Shown: piece after piece, positions 24,713 through 34,629 of the stretch
Layout of the letters: every line of letters begins with the position of its first letter
Position numbering within the stretch: the stretch's first letter is position 1
Origin: Kitasatospora cinereorecta
Lineage (GTDB): Bacteria; Actinomycetota; Actinomycetes; Streptomycetales; Streptomycetaceae
Assembly (NCBI RefSeq): GCF_024172095.1
Contig: NZ_JAMZDX010000002.1
Location: 806,001 to 870,000 of the forward strand
Reading direction: 5' to 3'
DNA: 64,000 nt
The notes under the pieces: generated by a model
Told to the model about the DNA's origin: nothing
Seen by the model: only the letters and a program-made list of their open reading frames with translations
Database searches by the model: none
Program-made: the position numbers and the translations under genes

Positions 24713-25666
24713 TCAGCCCTTCGCCTGCGCGGTGAGCTGCGGCAGGACGGTGAAGAGGTCGCCGACGATGCCGTAGTCGACGAGTTCGAAGATCGGGGCC
24801 TCGGGGTCCTTGTTGACCGCGACGATGGTCTTCGAGGTCTGCATGCCGGCCCGGTGCTGGATCGCGCCGGAGATGCCGGCGGCGATGTAGAGCTGCGGGG
24901 AGACCTGCTTGCCGGTCTGGCCGACCTGGTTGGTGTGCGGGTACCAGCCGGCGTCGACCGCGGCGCGGGAGGCGCCGACGGCGGCGCCGAGCGCGTCGGC
25001 GAGGTCCTCGACCACGCCGAAGCCCTCGGCGGCGCCGACGCCGCGGCCGCCGGAGACCACGATCGCGGCCTCGGTCAGCTCGGGGCGGCCGGAGGACACC
25101 CGCGGGGTGCGGGCGGTGACGGTGGCGGCGTTGCCGGTGAACGCGACCTCGACCGCCTGGACGGTGCCGGCGGCCGGGGCCGGCTCCGGGGCGACCGCGT
25201 TCGGCTTGACGGTGATGACCGGCGCGCCGTGGGTGACGGTGGACTTCACCTGGAAGGAGGCGGCGAACACCGACTGGGTGGCGACCGGGCCGCTCGCGCC
25301 GGCCTCCAGGTCGACCGCGTCGGTGATCAGGCCGGAGCCCAGCCGCAGGGCGACCCGGGCGGCGATCTCCTTGCCCTCGCCGGAGGAGGTCACCAGCACC
25401 GCGCCGGCTTCGGTGGCCTGCGCGATCTGGGTGAGCGCGTCGACCTTGGGGACGACGAGCTGCGCGGTGAACTCGGGGGCGTCGGCGGTGTGGACGGTGG
25501 CGGCGCCGTACTCGGCGGCCTTGGCGGCGATCGCGGCCGCGTTGTCGCCGGCGCCGAGGACGACGGCGGCGGGGGTGCCCAGGCGGCGGGCGAGGGTGAG
25601 CAGCTCGAGGGCGGGCTTGCGCACCTGGCCGTCGGCGTGGTCGACCAGGACGAGGATCTCGGTCAT
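24713..25666 (-). CDS. etfA: Electron transfer flavoprotein alpha subunit
   Basis: 317 residues. With EtfB it forms the heterodimer that accepts electrons from acyl-CoA dehydrogenases and passes them on to the quinone pool. The C-terminal FAD domain shows the family pattern: [47 protein letters not shown] and [11 protein letters not shown]. Start ATG 25666. It follows etfB after 34 bp, and the acyl-CoA dehydrogenase precedes etfB, giving a coherent beta-oxidation-type electron-transfer unit. Confidence 0.95.
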   Translation of the reverse strand: MTEILVLVDHADGQVRKPALELLTLARRLGTPAAVVLGAGDNAAAIAAKAAEYGAATVHTADAPEFTAQLVVPKVDALTQIAQATEAGAVLVTSSGEGKEIAARVALRLGSGLITDAVDLEAGASGPVATQSVFAASFQVKSTVTHGAPVITVKPNAVAPEPAPAAGTVQAVEVAFTGNAATVTARTPRVSSGRPELTEAAIVVSGGRGVGAAEGFGVVEDLADALGAAVGASRAAVDAGWYPHTNQVGQTGKQVSPQLYIAAGISGAIQHRAGMQTSKTIVAVNKDPEAPIFELVDYGIVGDLFTVLPQLTAQAKG

Positions 25667-25700
25667 GTCGTGGCTCTCTTCTTCTTGTCCAGGGTCCCGG

Positions 25701-26486
25701 TCAGATGAACTTCTGCTCGGCGAGGAACGCGGCGAGCTGCTTGCCGCCCTCGCCCTCGTCGGTGACGATCGTGCCCTTGGAGCGCGGCGGGCGGGCGGTG
25801 ACGGTCTCCACCTTCGTCCAGGCGCCGGCCAGGCCCACCGCGTCGGCGTCGATGCCCAGGTCGTCCAGGTCCAGCGACTGCACCGGCTTCTTCTTCGCCG
25901 CCATGATGCCCTTGAAGGAGGGGTAGCGGGCCTCGCCGGACTGGTCGGTGACCGAGACGACGGCGGGCAGCTGGGCCTCGACCTGCTCGGAGGCGGCGTC
26001 GCCGTCGCGGCGGCCCTTGACGGTGGTGCCCTCGACGCCGACCTCGGACAGCAGGGTGGCCTGCGGCACCCCGAGGCGCTCGGCCAGCAGCGCGGGCAGC
26101 ACGCCCATGGTGCCGTCGGTGGAGGCCATGCCGCACACGACCAGGTCGAAGCCGACCTGCTCCAGGGCCTTCGCCACGATCGCGGAGGTCGCGATCACGT
26201 CCGAGCCGTGGATGTCGTCGTCGTTCACGTGGACGGCCTTGTCCGCGCCCATCGACAGCGCCTTGCGCAGCGCGTCCTTCGCGTCGTCCGGACCGACCGT
26301 GAGCACGGTCACCTCGGCGTCCCCGGACGCCTCCGCGATCCGCAGCGCCTGCTCGACGCCGTACTCGTCCAGCTCCGACAGGAGGCCGTCCACGCCCTCC
26401 CGGTCGGTGGTGGTGTCGTCCGCGAAGCGACGGTCACCGGTCGCGTCGGGCACGTACTTCACACAGACAGCGATGCGCAGGGTCAC
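25701..26486 (-). CDS. etfB: Electron transfer flavoprotein beta subunit
   Basis: 261 residues from the GTG at 26486, which has AAGGAG at the right distance. Family motifs: AVCVKYVPD at the N-terminus, [16 protein letters not shown] helix (here [15 protein letters not shown]), [20 protein letters not shown] binding AMP, and the closing D-loop region. It binds AMP and forms the ETF dimer with EtfA. Located between the acyl-CoA dehydrogenase (32 bp gap) and etfA. Confidence 0.95.
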   Translation of the reverse strand: MTLRIAVCVKYVPDATGDRRFADDTTTDREGVDGLLSELDEYGVEQALRIAEASGDAEVTVLTVGPDDAKDALRKALSMGADKAVHVNDDDIHGSDVIATSAIVAKALEQVGFDLVVCGMASTDGTMGVLPALLAERLGVPQATLLSEVGVEGTTVKGRRDGDAASEQVEAQLPAVVSVTDQSGEARYPSFKGIMAAKKKPVQSLDLDDLGIDADAVGLAGAWTKVETVTARPPRSKGTIVTDEGEGGKQLAAFLAEQKFI

Positions 26487-26518
26487 GATGTCTGCTCCTT
26501 TCCGATGGAGAGTCAGGG

Positions 26519-27670
26519 TTACGGGAGGTTGCGGGCCATGACGATGCGCTGGACCTGGTTGGTGCCCTCGTAGATCTGGGTGATCTTGGCGTCGCGCATC
26601 ATCCGCTCGACCGGGTAGTCGCGGGTGTAGCCGTAGCCGCCGAGCAGCTGGACGGCGTCGGTGGTGATCTCCATCGCCACGTCCGAGGCGAAGCACTTGG
26701 CCGCGGCGCCGAAGAAGGTCAGGTCGCCGTCGGTGCGCTGGGACTTGGCGGCGGCGGCGTAGGTGAGCTGGCGGGCGGCCTCCAGCTTCATGGCCATGTC
26801 GGCGAGCATGAACTGGACGCCCTGGAACTCGGCGATGGCCTTGCCGAACTGCTTGCGCTCCTTGACGTAGCCCTTGGCGTAGTCGAGGGCGCCCTGGGCG
26901 ATGCCGATGGCCTGGGCGGCGATGGTGACGCGGGTGTGGTCGAGGGTCTTCATCGCGGTGGCGAAGCCGGTGCCCTCGGCGCCGATCATGCGGTCGGCGG
27001 GGATCCGGACGTTGTCGAAGTAGACCTCGCGGGTCGGCGAGCCCTTGATGCCGAGCTTCTTCTCCGGGGCGCCGAAGGACACGCCCTCGTCGGCCTTCTC
27101 GACCACGAACGCGGAGATGCCGCGCGAGCGCAGCTCGGGGTCGGTGACGGCCATGACGGTGTAGTACTCGGAGACGCCGGCGTTGGTGATCCACCGCTTG
27201 ACGCCGTTGAGGACCCAGAAGTCGCCGTCGCGCACCGCGCGGGTCTTCATCCCGGCGGCGTCGGAGCCGGCCTCGGGCTCGGACAGGCAGTAGGAGAACA
27301 TGCCCTCGCCGCGGGCGAGCGCGCCCAGGTACTTGGCCTTCAGCTCCTCCGAGCCGGACAGCTGGACCGGCAGCGAGCCGAGCTTGTTGACCGCCGGGAT
27401 CAGCGAGGACGAGGCGCACACCCGGGCGACCTCCTCGATCACCAGCACGGTGGCCAGCGCGTCCGCGCCCGCGCCGCCGTACTCCTCCGGCACGTGCACC
27501 GCGTGCAGGTCGTTGCCCTGCAGCGCGTCCAGCGCCTCCTGCGGGAAGCGGCCCTGCTCGTCCACCTCCGCGGCGAACGGCGCGATCTTCGCCTCCGCCA
27601 GCGAACGCACCGACTCCCGGAGCATCTCGTGCTCCTCGGAGAGACGGAAGAGGTCGAAGTCCTGGGTCAT
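26519..27670 (-). CDS. Acyl-CoA dehydrogenase
   Basis: 383 residues from the ATG at 27670; an upstream in-frame ATG at 27724 lies beyond the predicted operator. A flavoprotein that introduces the alpha-beta double bond in acyl-CoA and hands electrons to ETF. Signatures: YCLSEPEAGSDAAGMKT and WVLNGVKRWITNAG in the beta domain, RKQFGKAIAEFQ, and GGYGYTRDYPVERMMRDAKITQIYEGTNQ with the catalytic base Glu at ~368. Adjacent to its electron acceptor genes etfBA. A palindrome sits 26-40 bp before the start. Confidence 0.93.
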   Translation of the reverse strand: MTQDFDLFRLSEEHEMLRESVRSLAEAKIAPFAAEVDEQGRFPQEALDALQGNDLHAVHVPEEYGGAGADALATVLVIEEVARVCASSSLIPAVNKLGSLPVQLSGSEELKAKYLGALARGEGMFSYCLSEPEAGSDAAGMKTRAVRDGDFWVLNGVKRWITNAGVSEYYTVMAVTDPELRSRGISAFVVEKADEGVSFGAPEKKLGIKGSPTREVYFDNVRIPADRMIGAEGTGFATAMKTLDHTRVTIAAQAIGIAQGALDYAKGYVKERKQFGKAIAEFQGVQFMLADMAMKLEAARQLTYAAAAKSQRTDGDLTFFGAAAKCFASDVAMEITTDAVQLLGGYGYTRDYPVERMMRDAKITQIYEGTNQVQRIVMARNLP

Positions 27671-27695
27671 GGGCAGCCGTCCGCGGAAGCTTGTA

Positions 27696-27710
27696 GGGAA
27701 CTCAGTTCCC
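27696..27710. promoter_or_regulatory. Perfect palindrome, probable operator of the acyl-CoA dehydrogenase/etf genes
   Basis: GGGAACTCAGTTCCC is a perfect 7+1+7 inverted repeat located 26 bp upstream of the acyl-CoA dehydrogenase start. Size and symmetry suit a TetR-family dimer. The TetR gene at 23871 is the nearest candidate. Confidence 0.6.
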
Positions 27711-27800
27711 CAAATACACCACACTCCGTGCCAATAAGCCAGCCCCCGCGCCGCCGCGCGGCGACCGCGCGGCAGGGCGGGGGCTGGAGGAGTGTGCCGA

Positions 27801-29183
27801 TCAGTCCGGGGTGTTGCTCAGGTCACCGGCCGAGGCGGCCAGCATGGTTGCGCGGTCCACCACCTTGACCCGCTCGCGGCCCTCGCGCTCGCCGAGGGCG
27901 CGCTCGTGGGCGTCCAGCAGCTGCCAGCCCTCCCAGGTGGTGAAGTCCACGCCGCGGGAGCGCAGCAGCGTCTCCACGGCGGCCTCGGCGGGTTCGGGCG
28001 CGAGCCGCAGCCGCCCGGCGGCCTGGTCCTCGACCAGGCAGGCGACGGTCTCGTTGGCGTCGCCCTTGGTGTGCCCGATCAGGCCGACCGGGCCGCGCTT
28101 GATCCAGCCGGTGACGTACGTGGAGGGCAGCGGCCGCTCGTTCTCCAGCACCCGCCCGGCCCGGTTGGGGACGGTTGCGGACAGCGGGTCGAAGGGCAGC
28201 TTGGGCAGTTCGTCCGAGCGGTAGCCGACCGCCCGGTAGACCGCCTGCACCGGCCACTCGCGGAACTCGCCGGTGCCGACCGTGTTGCCGTGGCCGTCCA
28301 GGCGCATCCGCTCGGTGCGTAGCGCCACGACGCTGCCGTCCGCGCCGAGCAGCTCGACCGGGTTCTCGAAGAAGTGCAGGTGCAGCCGGTGCGGGCGGTC
28401 GCCGACGTCGCGGATCGCCCAGTTCTCCAGCGTCGCGGCGACCATGTCGGCCTGCTTGTTGCCGCGGCGGGTGGCGATCGAGCCCTCGTCGTAGTCGATG
28501 TCCTCCGGGTCGACGGCCACCTCGATGGTGGGGGAGTGGTCCAGCTCGCGCAGCTCCATCGGGCTGAACTTGGCCTGCGCGGGCCCGCGTCGGCCGAAGA
28601 CGTGGACCTCGACGGCGCGGTTGGCGGCCAGGCCGGCGTGGACGTTGGGCGGGATCTCGGTGGGCAGCAGCTCCTCGGCGGTCTTGGCGAGGATGCGGGC
28701 CACGTCGAGCGCCACGTTGCCGACGCCGAGCACCGCGACCTGCTCGGCCTCCAGCGGCCAGTCGCGCGGGACGTCCGGGTGGCCGTCGTACCAGGAGGCG
28801 AAGTCGGCGGCGCCGTACGAGCCGTCGAGGTCGATGCCGGGGATCGCCAGGTCGCGGTCGGCGTCGGCGCCGGTGGCGAACACCAGCGCGTCGTAGTGGC
28901 GGTGGAGGTCATCGAGGGAGAGGTCGCCGGGGTAGGCGACATTGCCGAACAGGCGCACCTGCGGCTTGTCGAGCACCTGGTGCAGGGCGGTGACGATGCC
29001 CTTGATCCGCGGGTGGTCGGGCGCGACGCCGTAGCGGATCAGGCCGAAGGGCGCGGGCAGCCGCTCCAGCAGGTCGATGGAGACGCCGGGTTCGGTGGCG
29101 ATCTCGGACTTGAGCAGCGCGTCGGCGGCGTAGATCCCGGCGGGGCCGGCGCCGACGATCGCCACCCGGACAGGGCGTGACAT
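27801..29183 (-). CDS. Ferredoxin-NADP+ reductase, adrenodoxin-reductase (FprA) type
   Basis: 460 residues. FAD-binding motif VAIVGAGPAGIYAADAL at the N-terminus, PFGLIRYGVAPDHPRIKG, NADPH motif VAVLGVGNVALDVARIL in the middle, and the late GWIKRGPVGLIGHTKGDANET region that is diagnostic of the adrenodoxin reductase/FprA family. It moves electrons between NADPH and ferredoxins, for example to supply cytochromes P450. Separate from the ACAD operon (130 bp gap). A 16-bp inverted repeat lies ~80 bp upstream. Confidence 0.93.
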   Translation of the reverse strand: MSRPVRVAIVGAGPAGIYAADALLKSEIATEPGVSIDLLERLPAPFGLIRYGVAPDHPRIKGIVTALHQVLDKPQVRLFGNVAYPGDLSLDDLHRHYDALVFATGADADRDLAIPGIDLDGSYGAADFASWYDGHPDVPRDWPLEAEQVAVLGVGNVALDVARILAKTAEELLPTEIPPNVHAGLAANRAVEVHVFGRRGPAQAKFSPMELRELDHSPTIEVAVDPEDIDYDEGSIATRRGNKQADMVAATLENWAIRDVGDRPHRLHLHFFENPVELLGADGSVVALRTERMRLDGHGNTVGTGEFREWPVQAVYRAVGYRSDELPKLPFDPLSATVPNRAGRVLENERPLPSTYVTGWIKRGPVGLIGHTKGDANETVACLVEDQAAGRLRLAPEPAEAAVETLLRSRGVDFTTWEGWQLLDAHERALGEREGRERVKVVDRATMLAASAGDLSNTPD

Positions 29184-29261
29184 GGGCAGGGTTCCTTCGG
29201 CTGAGGACTGTTCCGCCGCTCAGCCTTCCGCCGCCGCGGGGTGCGCGGTACGCGGGTCCGG

Positions 29262-29277
29262 CTTATGGGATCATAAG
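29262..29277. promoter_or_regulatory. Inverted repeat upstream of the ferredoxin reductase gene
   Basis: CTTATGGGATCATAAG (6-bp arms, 4-bp centre) lies in a comparatively AT-rich stretch 79 bp upstream of the reductase start, and a partial half-site (CCTATGG) follows. Possible operator or promoter element; no regulator is identified. Confidence 0.4.
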
Positions 29278-29370
29278 TCGGACCTATGGCATGCCAAAGA
29301 AACGCTACTCGCACCACTATTCCCTGTGACCGCGTGGTTGCCGAGTGAAGCAGCACACATGACGTACCCC

Positions 29371-29399
29371 TGCTCTTCTCGGGCCGGGCGTGGCAGAAT
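29371..29399 (+). promoter_or_regulatory. Possible promoter of the riboflavin operon
   Basis: TGCTCT (29371-29376), 17-bp spacer, CAGAAT (29394-29399). The predicted start near 29406 would place the FMN riboswitch at the 5' end of the transcript. The -35 match is weak. Confidence 0.35.
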
Positions 29400-29426
29400 G
29401 CGAGTCAGCAGTAGCAGTGACGTTCA

Positions 29427-29546
29427 GCGCACTCCGGGGTCGGTGAAACTCCGAACCGGCGGTTACAGTCCGCGACCCGTCCGCAGCCAGCGGCCGGTTG
29501 ACCAGGTGAAATTCCTGGACCGACGGTTAAAGTCCGGATGGGAGGC
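29427..29546 (+). ncRNA. FMN riboswitch (RFN element)
   Basis: The highly conserved RFN blocks are all present: CCGGGGTCGGTGAAACTCCG, ACCGGCGGTTACAGTCCGCGACCCG, GGTTGACCAGGTGAAATTCC, TGGACCGACGGTTAAAGTCC and GGATGGGAGG. When FMN binds, these elements usually stop translation or transcription of riboflavin genes. It precedes ribE by ~170 bp; the stretch from 29547 to 29717 is GC-rich and would hold the expression platform. It controls the rib operon including the transporter gene. Confidence 0.95.
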
Positions 29547-29717
29547 GTGCGCGGCGGACAGGTACGACCACAGCCCACCCGAGGGCCGTGGGCACCAGGG
29601 AGAGCCCTCTTCCGCGGCGACGACGCCCGGAGGCCGGGATCGCCCCCGTACCCCTGTCCGCGTCATCTCCCAGAGCCGCCCCGGAGTCCGCGCCCTAGCA
29701 GCGCGAGGAGAACCCGG

Positions 29718-30380
29718 GTGTTCACCGGCATCATCGAAGAGCTCGGCGAGGTCGTCTCCATCGAGGAGATCGGCGAATCCTCGCGAATCCGCCTGCGCGG
29801 TCCGGTCGTGGTGGCCGACGCCCGGCACGGCGACTCCATCGCGGTCAACGGTGTCTGCCTGACCGTGCTCGACGACAACGAGCAACTCGCCAAGGAAACC
29901 GGCGAGTTCAGTGCCGACGTGATGGCCGAGACGCTCCGCCGCTCCAGCCTCGGCGCGCTGCGGCCCGGCTCGAAGGTCAACCTGGAACGAGCCATGGCGC
30001 TCGGCGCCCGGCTCGGCGGCCACCTGGTCCAGGGCCACGTCGACGCCACCGGCCGCCTGCTCTCCCGCGAGCCCGGCGACCTGGCCGCCGACGGCACCCC
30101 GCGCTGGGAGGTGCTGCGCTTCTCCCTCCCGCAGTCCATCACCCGCTACCTGGTGGAGAAGGGCTCGATCACCGTCGACGGCGTCAGCCTGACCGTGGTC
30201 GAGGCCGCGATCGACTCCTTCACCGTCTCGCTGATCCCGGCCACCCTGGAGCTGACCACGCTCGGCGCCAAGGCCGTCGGCGACCCGGTCAACCTCGAGG
30301 TGGACGTCCTCGCCAAGTACGTCGAGCGGCTGCTGGACACCCGCACGCTGCCTGACACCGTTGCCGGGGAGCAGCAGTGA
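29718..30380 (+). CDS. ribE: Riboflavin synthase (alpha chain)
   Basis: 220 residues from a GTG with GAGGAG at 29705-29710. It dismutates two 6,7-dimethyl-8-ribityllumazine molecules to riboflavin and the pyrimidinedione. The two homologous lumazine-binding barrels are visible, each with a Gly-Val-x-Leu-Thr-Val repeat (NGVCLTVLD and DGVSLTVVE), and the N-terminus FTGIIEELG is canonical. First gene behind the FMN riboswitch. Its stop overlaps the next start by 4 bp. Confidence 0.95.
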   Translation: MFTGIIEELGEVVSIEEIGESSRIRLRGPVVVADARHGDSIAVNGVCLTVLDDNEQLAKETGEFSADVMAETLRRSSLGALRPGSKVNLERAMALGARLGGHLVQGHVDATGRLLSREPGDLAADGTPRWEVLRFSLPQSITRYLVEKGSITVDGVSLTVVEAAIDSFTVSLIPATLELTTLGAKAVGDPVNLEVDVLAKYVERLLDTRTLPDTVAGEQQ

Positions 30381-31005
30381 ACTCGCTGAGCGGGATAGCC
30401 TTCACCGCCTTCGGCGAGCAGGTGAAGTGGGCCGACATGATCGGCAACCTGCTCGGTCTGATCGCCCTCGCCCTCGGCTGGCGCCGCTCGGTGTGGACCT
30501 GGCCGCTGCAGCTGGCGGCCGGCGCGGTGCTGATCGCCGCCTATCTCGGCGGCCACGTACCGGGTCTGATCGGCAAGCAGCTGATCGTGATCGTCACCGC
30601 GGTCTGGGGCTGGGCCCAGTGGCGGCGCGGCCGCCGGGACAGCGGCGAGATCGCGGTCCGCTTCGCCTCCGCCCGCGAGCGCGCGGTGCTGGTGGCCGGC
30701 GCGGCACTCGGCACCGCGGCGGTGGCCGGACTGTTCCTGGCCGTCCCCTCGCTCTCCTGGAGCCCCTGGCTGGACGCCTACATCTTCGTCGGCACCCTGG
30801 TCGCGATGGTGGCGCAGGCCCGTGGCTGGGTCGAGTTCTGGCTCGCCTGGATCGCCGTCGACCTGGTCGGCGTCCCGTTCTCGTACACGCACGGCTACGT
30901 CTTCTCCGCACTGACTTTCACCATCTACTTCGTCCTGGTCCTGCTCGGCCTGGCCGGCTGGTGGATGAAGGCCCGCACCCACACCGTTCCGAAGGGAGTC
31001 ACGGC

Positions 31006-31009
<4 letters not shown>
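30377..31009 (+). CDS. RibM/PnuX-type riboflavin transporter (PnuC family)
   Basis: 210 residues with about seven membrane helices. It belongs to the PnuC (nicotinamide mononucleotide transporter) family by the pattern [28 protein letters not shown] and the Trp-rich loop VWGWAQW. Its position inside the FMN-riboswitch operon, overlapped with ribE (GTGA) and ribBA (ATGA), identifies it as the riboflavin transporter described as RibM or PnuX in Corynebacterium and streptomycetes. It would import riboflavin by facilitated diffusion. Confidence 0.88.
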
Positions 31010-32268
<1,259 letters not shown>

Positions 32269-32303
32269 CCCCACCTCCACCCACCTCCCGATAGGAAGCA
32301 GAC

Positions 32304-32777
32304 ATGGCCGGCCACGGAGCCCCCGTCCTCACCCCCCAGAACCACGCCGACCTGCGGGTCGCGGTGGTCGCCGCGCAGTGGCACGAGCAGGTGATGAACG
32401 GCCTGCTCGACGGTGCGCACCGCGCCCTCAAGGAGTTCGGCATCGAGGAGGCGACGGTCGTCCGCGTCCCCGGCACCTTCGAGCTGCCGGTGGCGGCCAA
32501 GGCGCTGGCCGAGCGCGGGTACGACGCGGTCGTCGCGCTCGGCGTGGTGATCCGCGGCGGCACCCCGCACTTCGACTACGTCTGCGAGGCCGCCACCATG
32601 GGCCTCACCGACGTGGCCGTCCGCACCGGCGTCCCGGTCGGCTTCGGCGTGCTCACCTGCGACAACGAGCAGCAGGCGCTGGACCGCGCCGGCCTGCCGG
32701 ACTCGGCGGAGGACAAGGGCCACGAGGCGGTCACCGCCGCCGTCGCCACCGCCGCCACGCTCCGCGCGCTCGCTTAG
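32304..32777 (+). CDS. ribH: 6,7-dimethyl-8-ribityllumazine synthase
   Basis: 157 residues. It condenses the pyrimidine and the butanone phosphate into lumazine, the substrate of RibE. Signatures: [37 protein letters not shown] and [22 protein letters not shown]. Last gene of the rib cluster, 35 bp after ribBA and preceded by AGGAAG (32295-32300). Confidence 0.96.
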   Translation: MAGHGAPVLTPQNHADLRVAVVAAQWHEQVMNGLLDGAHRALKEFGIEEATVVRVPGTFELPVAAKALAERGYDAVVALGVVIRGGTPHFDYVCEAATMGLTDVAVRTGVPVGFGVLTCDNEQQALDRAGLPDSAEDKGHEAVTAAVATAATLRALA

Positions 32778-32879
32778 TCCGGTCGGGTGGCGTGCGGGGC
32801 GGGCGGTTGTCCACCGGACTGTCCACGGTCCGGAATCGTTTACCGCCGCCTCGCCCGCAACCCGTATGGTGACCTCATC

Positions 32880-33152
32880 ATGGCTTCGAAGACATTCGAG
32901 GAGCTCTTCACCGAGCTCCAGCAGAAGGCCGCCACCGGCGACCCCGCGACCTCCCGTACCGCGCAGCTCGTCCAGCAGGGCGTGCATGCGATCGGCAAGA
33001 AGGTGGTCGAGGAGGCCGCCGAGGTCTGGATGGCCGCCGAGTACCAGTCGGGGGAGGAGACCGCCGAGGAGATCTCGCAGCTCCTGTACCACCTTCAGGT
33101 GATGATGGTCGCTCGCGGGCTGACGCTCGACGACGTCTACAAGTACCTCTGA
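32880..33152 (+). CDS. hisE: Phosphoribosyl-ATP pyrophosphatase
   Basis: 90 residues, second step of histidine synthesis (removal of pyrophosphate from PR-ATP). The MazG-like helical fold shows [16 protein letters not shown] and [18 protein letters not shown]. The start ATG is 9 bp after a TATGGT -10-like box (32865-32870), suggesting leaderless translation. Paired with hisG after a 50-bp gap, as in other actinomycetes. Confidence 0.94.
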   Translation: MASKTFEELFTELQQKAATGDPATSRTAQLVQQGVHAIGKKVVEEAAEVWMAAEYQSGEETAEEISQLLYHLQVMMVARGLTLDDVYKYL

Positions 33153-33202
33153 CCCGCACCACCGACCGTCCACTCGTAACCGCAGCGAAGGGTTCCTCAC
33201 TC

Positions 33203-34051
33203 ATGCTCCGCATCGCCGTCCCCAACAAGGGTTCTCTCTCGGGTCCCGCGGCGGAGATGCTGCATGAGGCCGGCTACCGCCAGCGCAAGGACGCCAAGGA
33301 ACTGGTGCTGGTCGACCCGGACAACCAGGTCGAGTTCTTCTTCCTGCGGCCGCGCGACATCGCCGTCTACGTCGGCTCCGGCCGCCTGGACGTCGGCCTC
33401 ACCGGCCGCGACCTGCTGCTGGACTCCGCCTCGGACGCCGAGGAGGTGCTGGCGCTCGGCTTCGCCGGGTCGACCTTCCGCTTCGCCAAGCCGGTCGGCG
33501 TGGACGTGCACGACGTCCAGGGCCTGGACGGCCTGCGGATCGCGACCTCCTACACCGGCCTGGTCGAGCAGCACCTGGCCGAGCACGGCGTGAAGGCCAC
33601 CGTCACCAAGCTGGACGGCGCGGTCGAGACCGCGGTGCAGCTGGGCGTCGCCGACGTGATCGCGGACGTGGTGGAGACCGGCACCAGCCTGCGCAACGCC
33701 GGCCTGGAGGTCTTCGGCGAGCCGATCCTGATCTCCGACGCGGTGGTCATCCGGCCCAAGGGCGCGGGCGAGGACCCGGCGGTGGAGCAGTTCCTGCGCC
33801 GCCTGCAGGGCGTGCTGGTGGCCCGCCGCTACGTGCTGATGGACTACGACATCCGGGCCGAGAAGGTGGGCGACGCGGTCGCCCTCACCCCGGGCCTGGA
33901 GTCGCCGACCGTCTCCCCGCTGCACACCGAGGGCTGGGTGGCGGTCCGTTCGATGGTGCTCCGCAAGGAGGCCCAGCGGATCATGGACGACCTGTGGGCG
34001 ATCGGCGCCCGCGCCATCCTGGTCACCAACATCCACGCCTGCCGTCTCTGA
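33203..34051 (+). CDS. hisG: ATP phosphoribosyltransferase (long form)
   Basis: 282 residues. The first and committed step of histidine synthesis: ATP plus PRPP gives PR-ATP. The N-terminus LRIAVPNKGSL, the GLTGRDLL loop and the PRPP-binding DVVETGTSLRNAGLE are canonical. The C-terminal ~75 residues are the ACT-like regulatory domain, so feedback inhibition by histidine is expected without a HisZ partner. Confidence 0.96.
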   Translation: MLRIAVPNKGSLSGPAAEMLHEAGYRQRKDAKELVLVDPDNQVEFFFLRPRDIAVYVGSGRLDVGLTGRDLLLDSASDAEEVLALGFAGSTFRFAKPVGVDVHDVQGLDGLRIATSYTGLVEQHLAEHGVKATVTKLDGAVETAVQLGVADVIADVVETGTSLRNAGLEVFGEPILISDAVVIRPKGAGEDPAVEQFLRRLQGVLVARRYVLMDYDIRAEKVGDAVALTPGLESPTVSPLHTEGWVAVRSMVLRKEAQRIMDDLWAIGARAILVTNIHACRL

Positions 34052-34059
34052 GAAGCTCC

Positions 34060-34497
34060 GTGAACACCGAACTCCCGCAGACCTGGGTCCCGCGTCGCAA
34101 CCGGGTCGTCCTGCTGCCGATGTGCGTCCTGATCGTGGCGCTCTTCAGCGTGATCGCCGTCGCGCTGCCCGCCAACTGGCACCTCAACGACCGGGTCGCG
34201 ATGGTGGTCAGCGGACTGCTGTTCGCCGCGGTCGGGCTGATGCTGGCCCGGCCGCGGGTGAGCGCCGACGCCGAGGGCGTCACCGTGGTCAACTTCGTCC
34301 GCAGCCGGCGGCTGGCCTGGGCCGAGATCGTCCGGGTCAACCTGCGGGCCGGCGACCCCTGGGTGATCCTCGACCTCGCCGACGGCACCGCGCTGGCCGC
34401 CGTCGGCATCCAGCCCGCCGCCGGGCGCGAGCAGGCGATCACCGCCGCCCGCACCCTGCGCGACCTGGTCGAGGAGCGGGCCACCGCCCGGCGCTGA
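34060..34497 (+). CDS. PH-domain membrane protein
   Basis: 145 residues from GTG, 8 bp after hisG. Two hydrophobic helices in the first ~70 residues, then an actinomycete PH-like domain (GVTVVNFVRSRRLAWAEIVRVNLRAGDPWVILDLADG). Such small membrane PH proteins are common after hisG in streptomycetes; the role is unknown. No ribosome-binding site is obvious in the short gap, so translation may be coupled to hisG. Confidence 0.8.
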   Translation: MNTELPQTWVPRRNRVVLLPMCVLIVALFSVIAVALPANWHLNDRVAMVVSGLLFAAVGLMLARPRVSADAEGVTVVNFVRSRRLAWAEIVRVNLRAGDPWVILDLADGTALAAVGIQPAAGREQAITAARTLRDLVEERATARR

Positions 34498-34510
34498 TCG
34501 TCCGCGCTGG

Positions 34511-34629
34511 TAAACTCGGGGCAAAACCACCCGTGACCAGAGGAGTGACACCTCCCCTCGATGGACGATCCGTCCGGTAGTACCCGCGCCGTCTCCCTTG
34601 TCGACACCGGAAGGCAGGCGGCTCCGTGA
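34511..34629 (+). other. Leader of the CNNM genes with possible -10 box and 22-codon upstream ORF
   Basis: TAAACT at 34511-34516 could be a -10 box. An ORF of 22 codons starts at ATG 34561 and its TGA (34627-34629) overlaps the GTG start of the CNNM gene by 4 bp, the arrangement of coupled translation. There is no ribosome-binding site close to this ATG, and the peptide resembles nothing I know, so it may be chance. Confidence 0.3.

Noticed and set aside
34498..34625. M-box or manganese riboswitch before the CNNM genes
   Set aside because: No conserved motif of either class is visible; only a small GAGG/CCTC stem.
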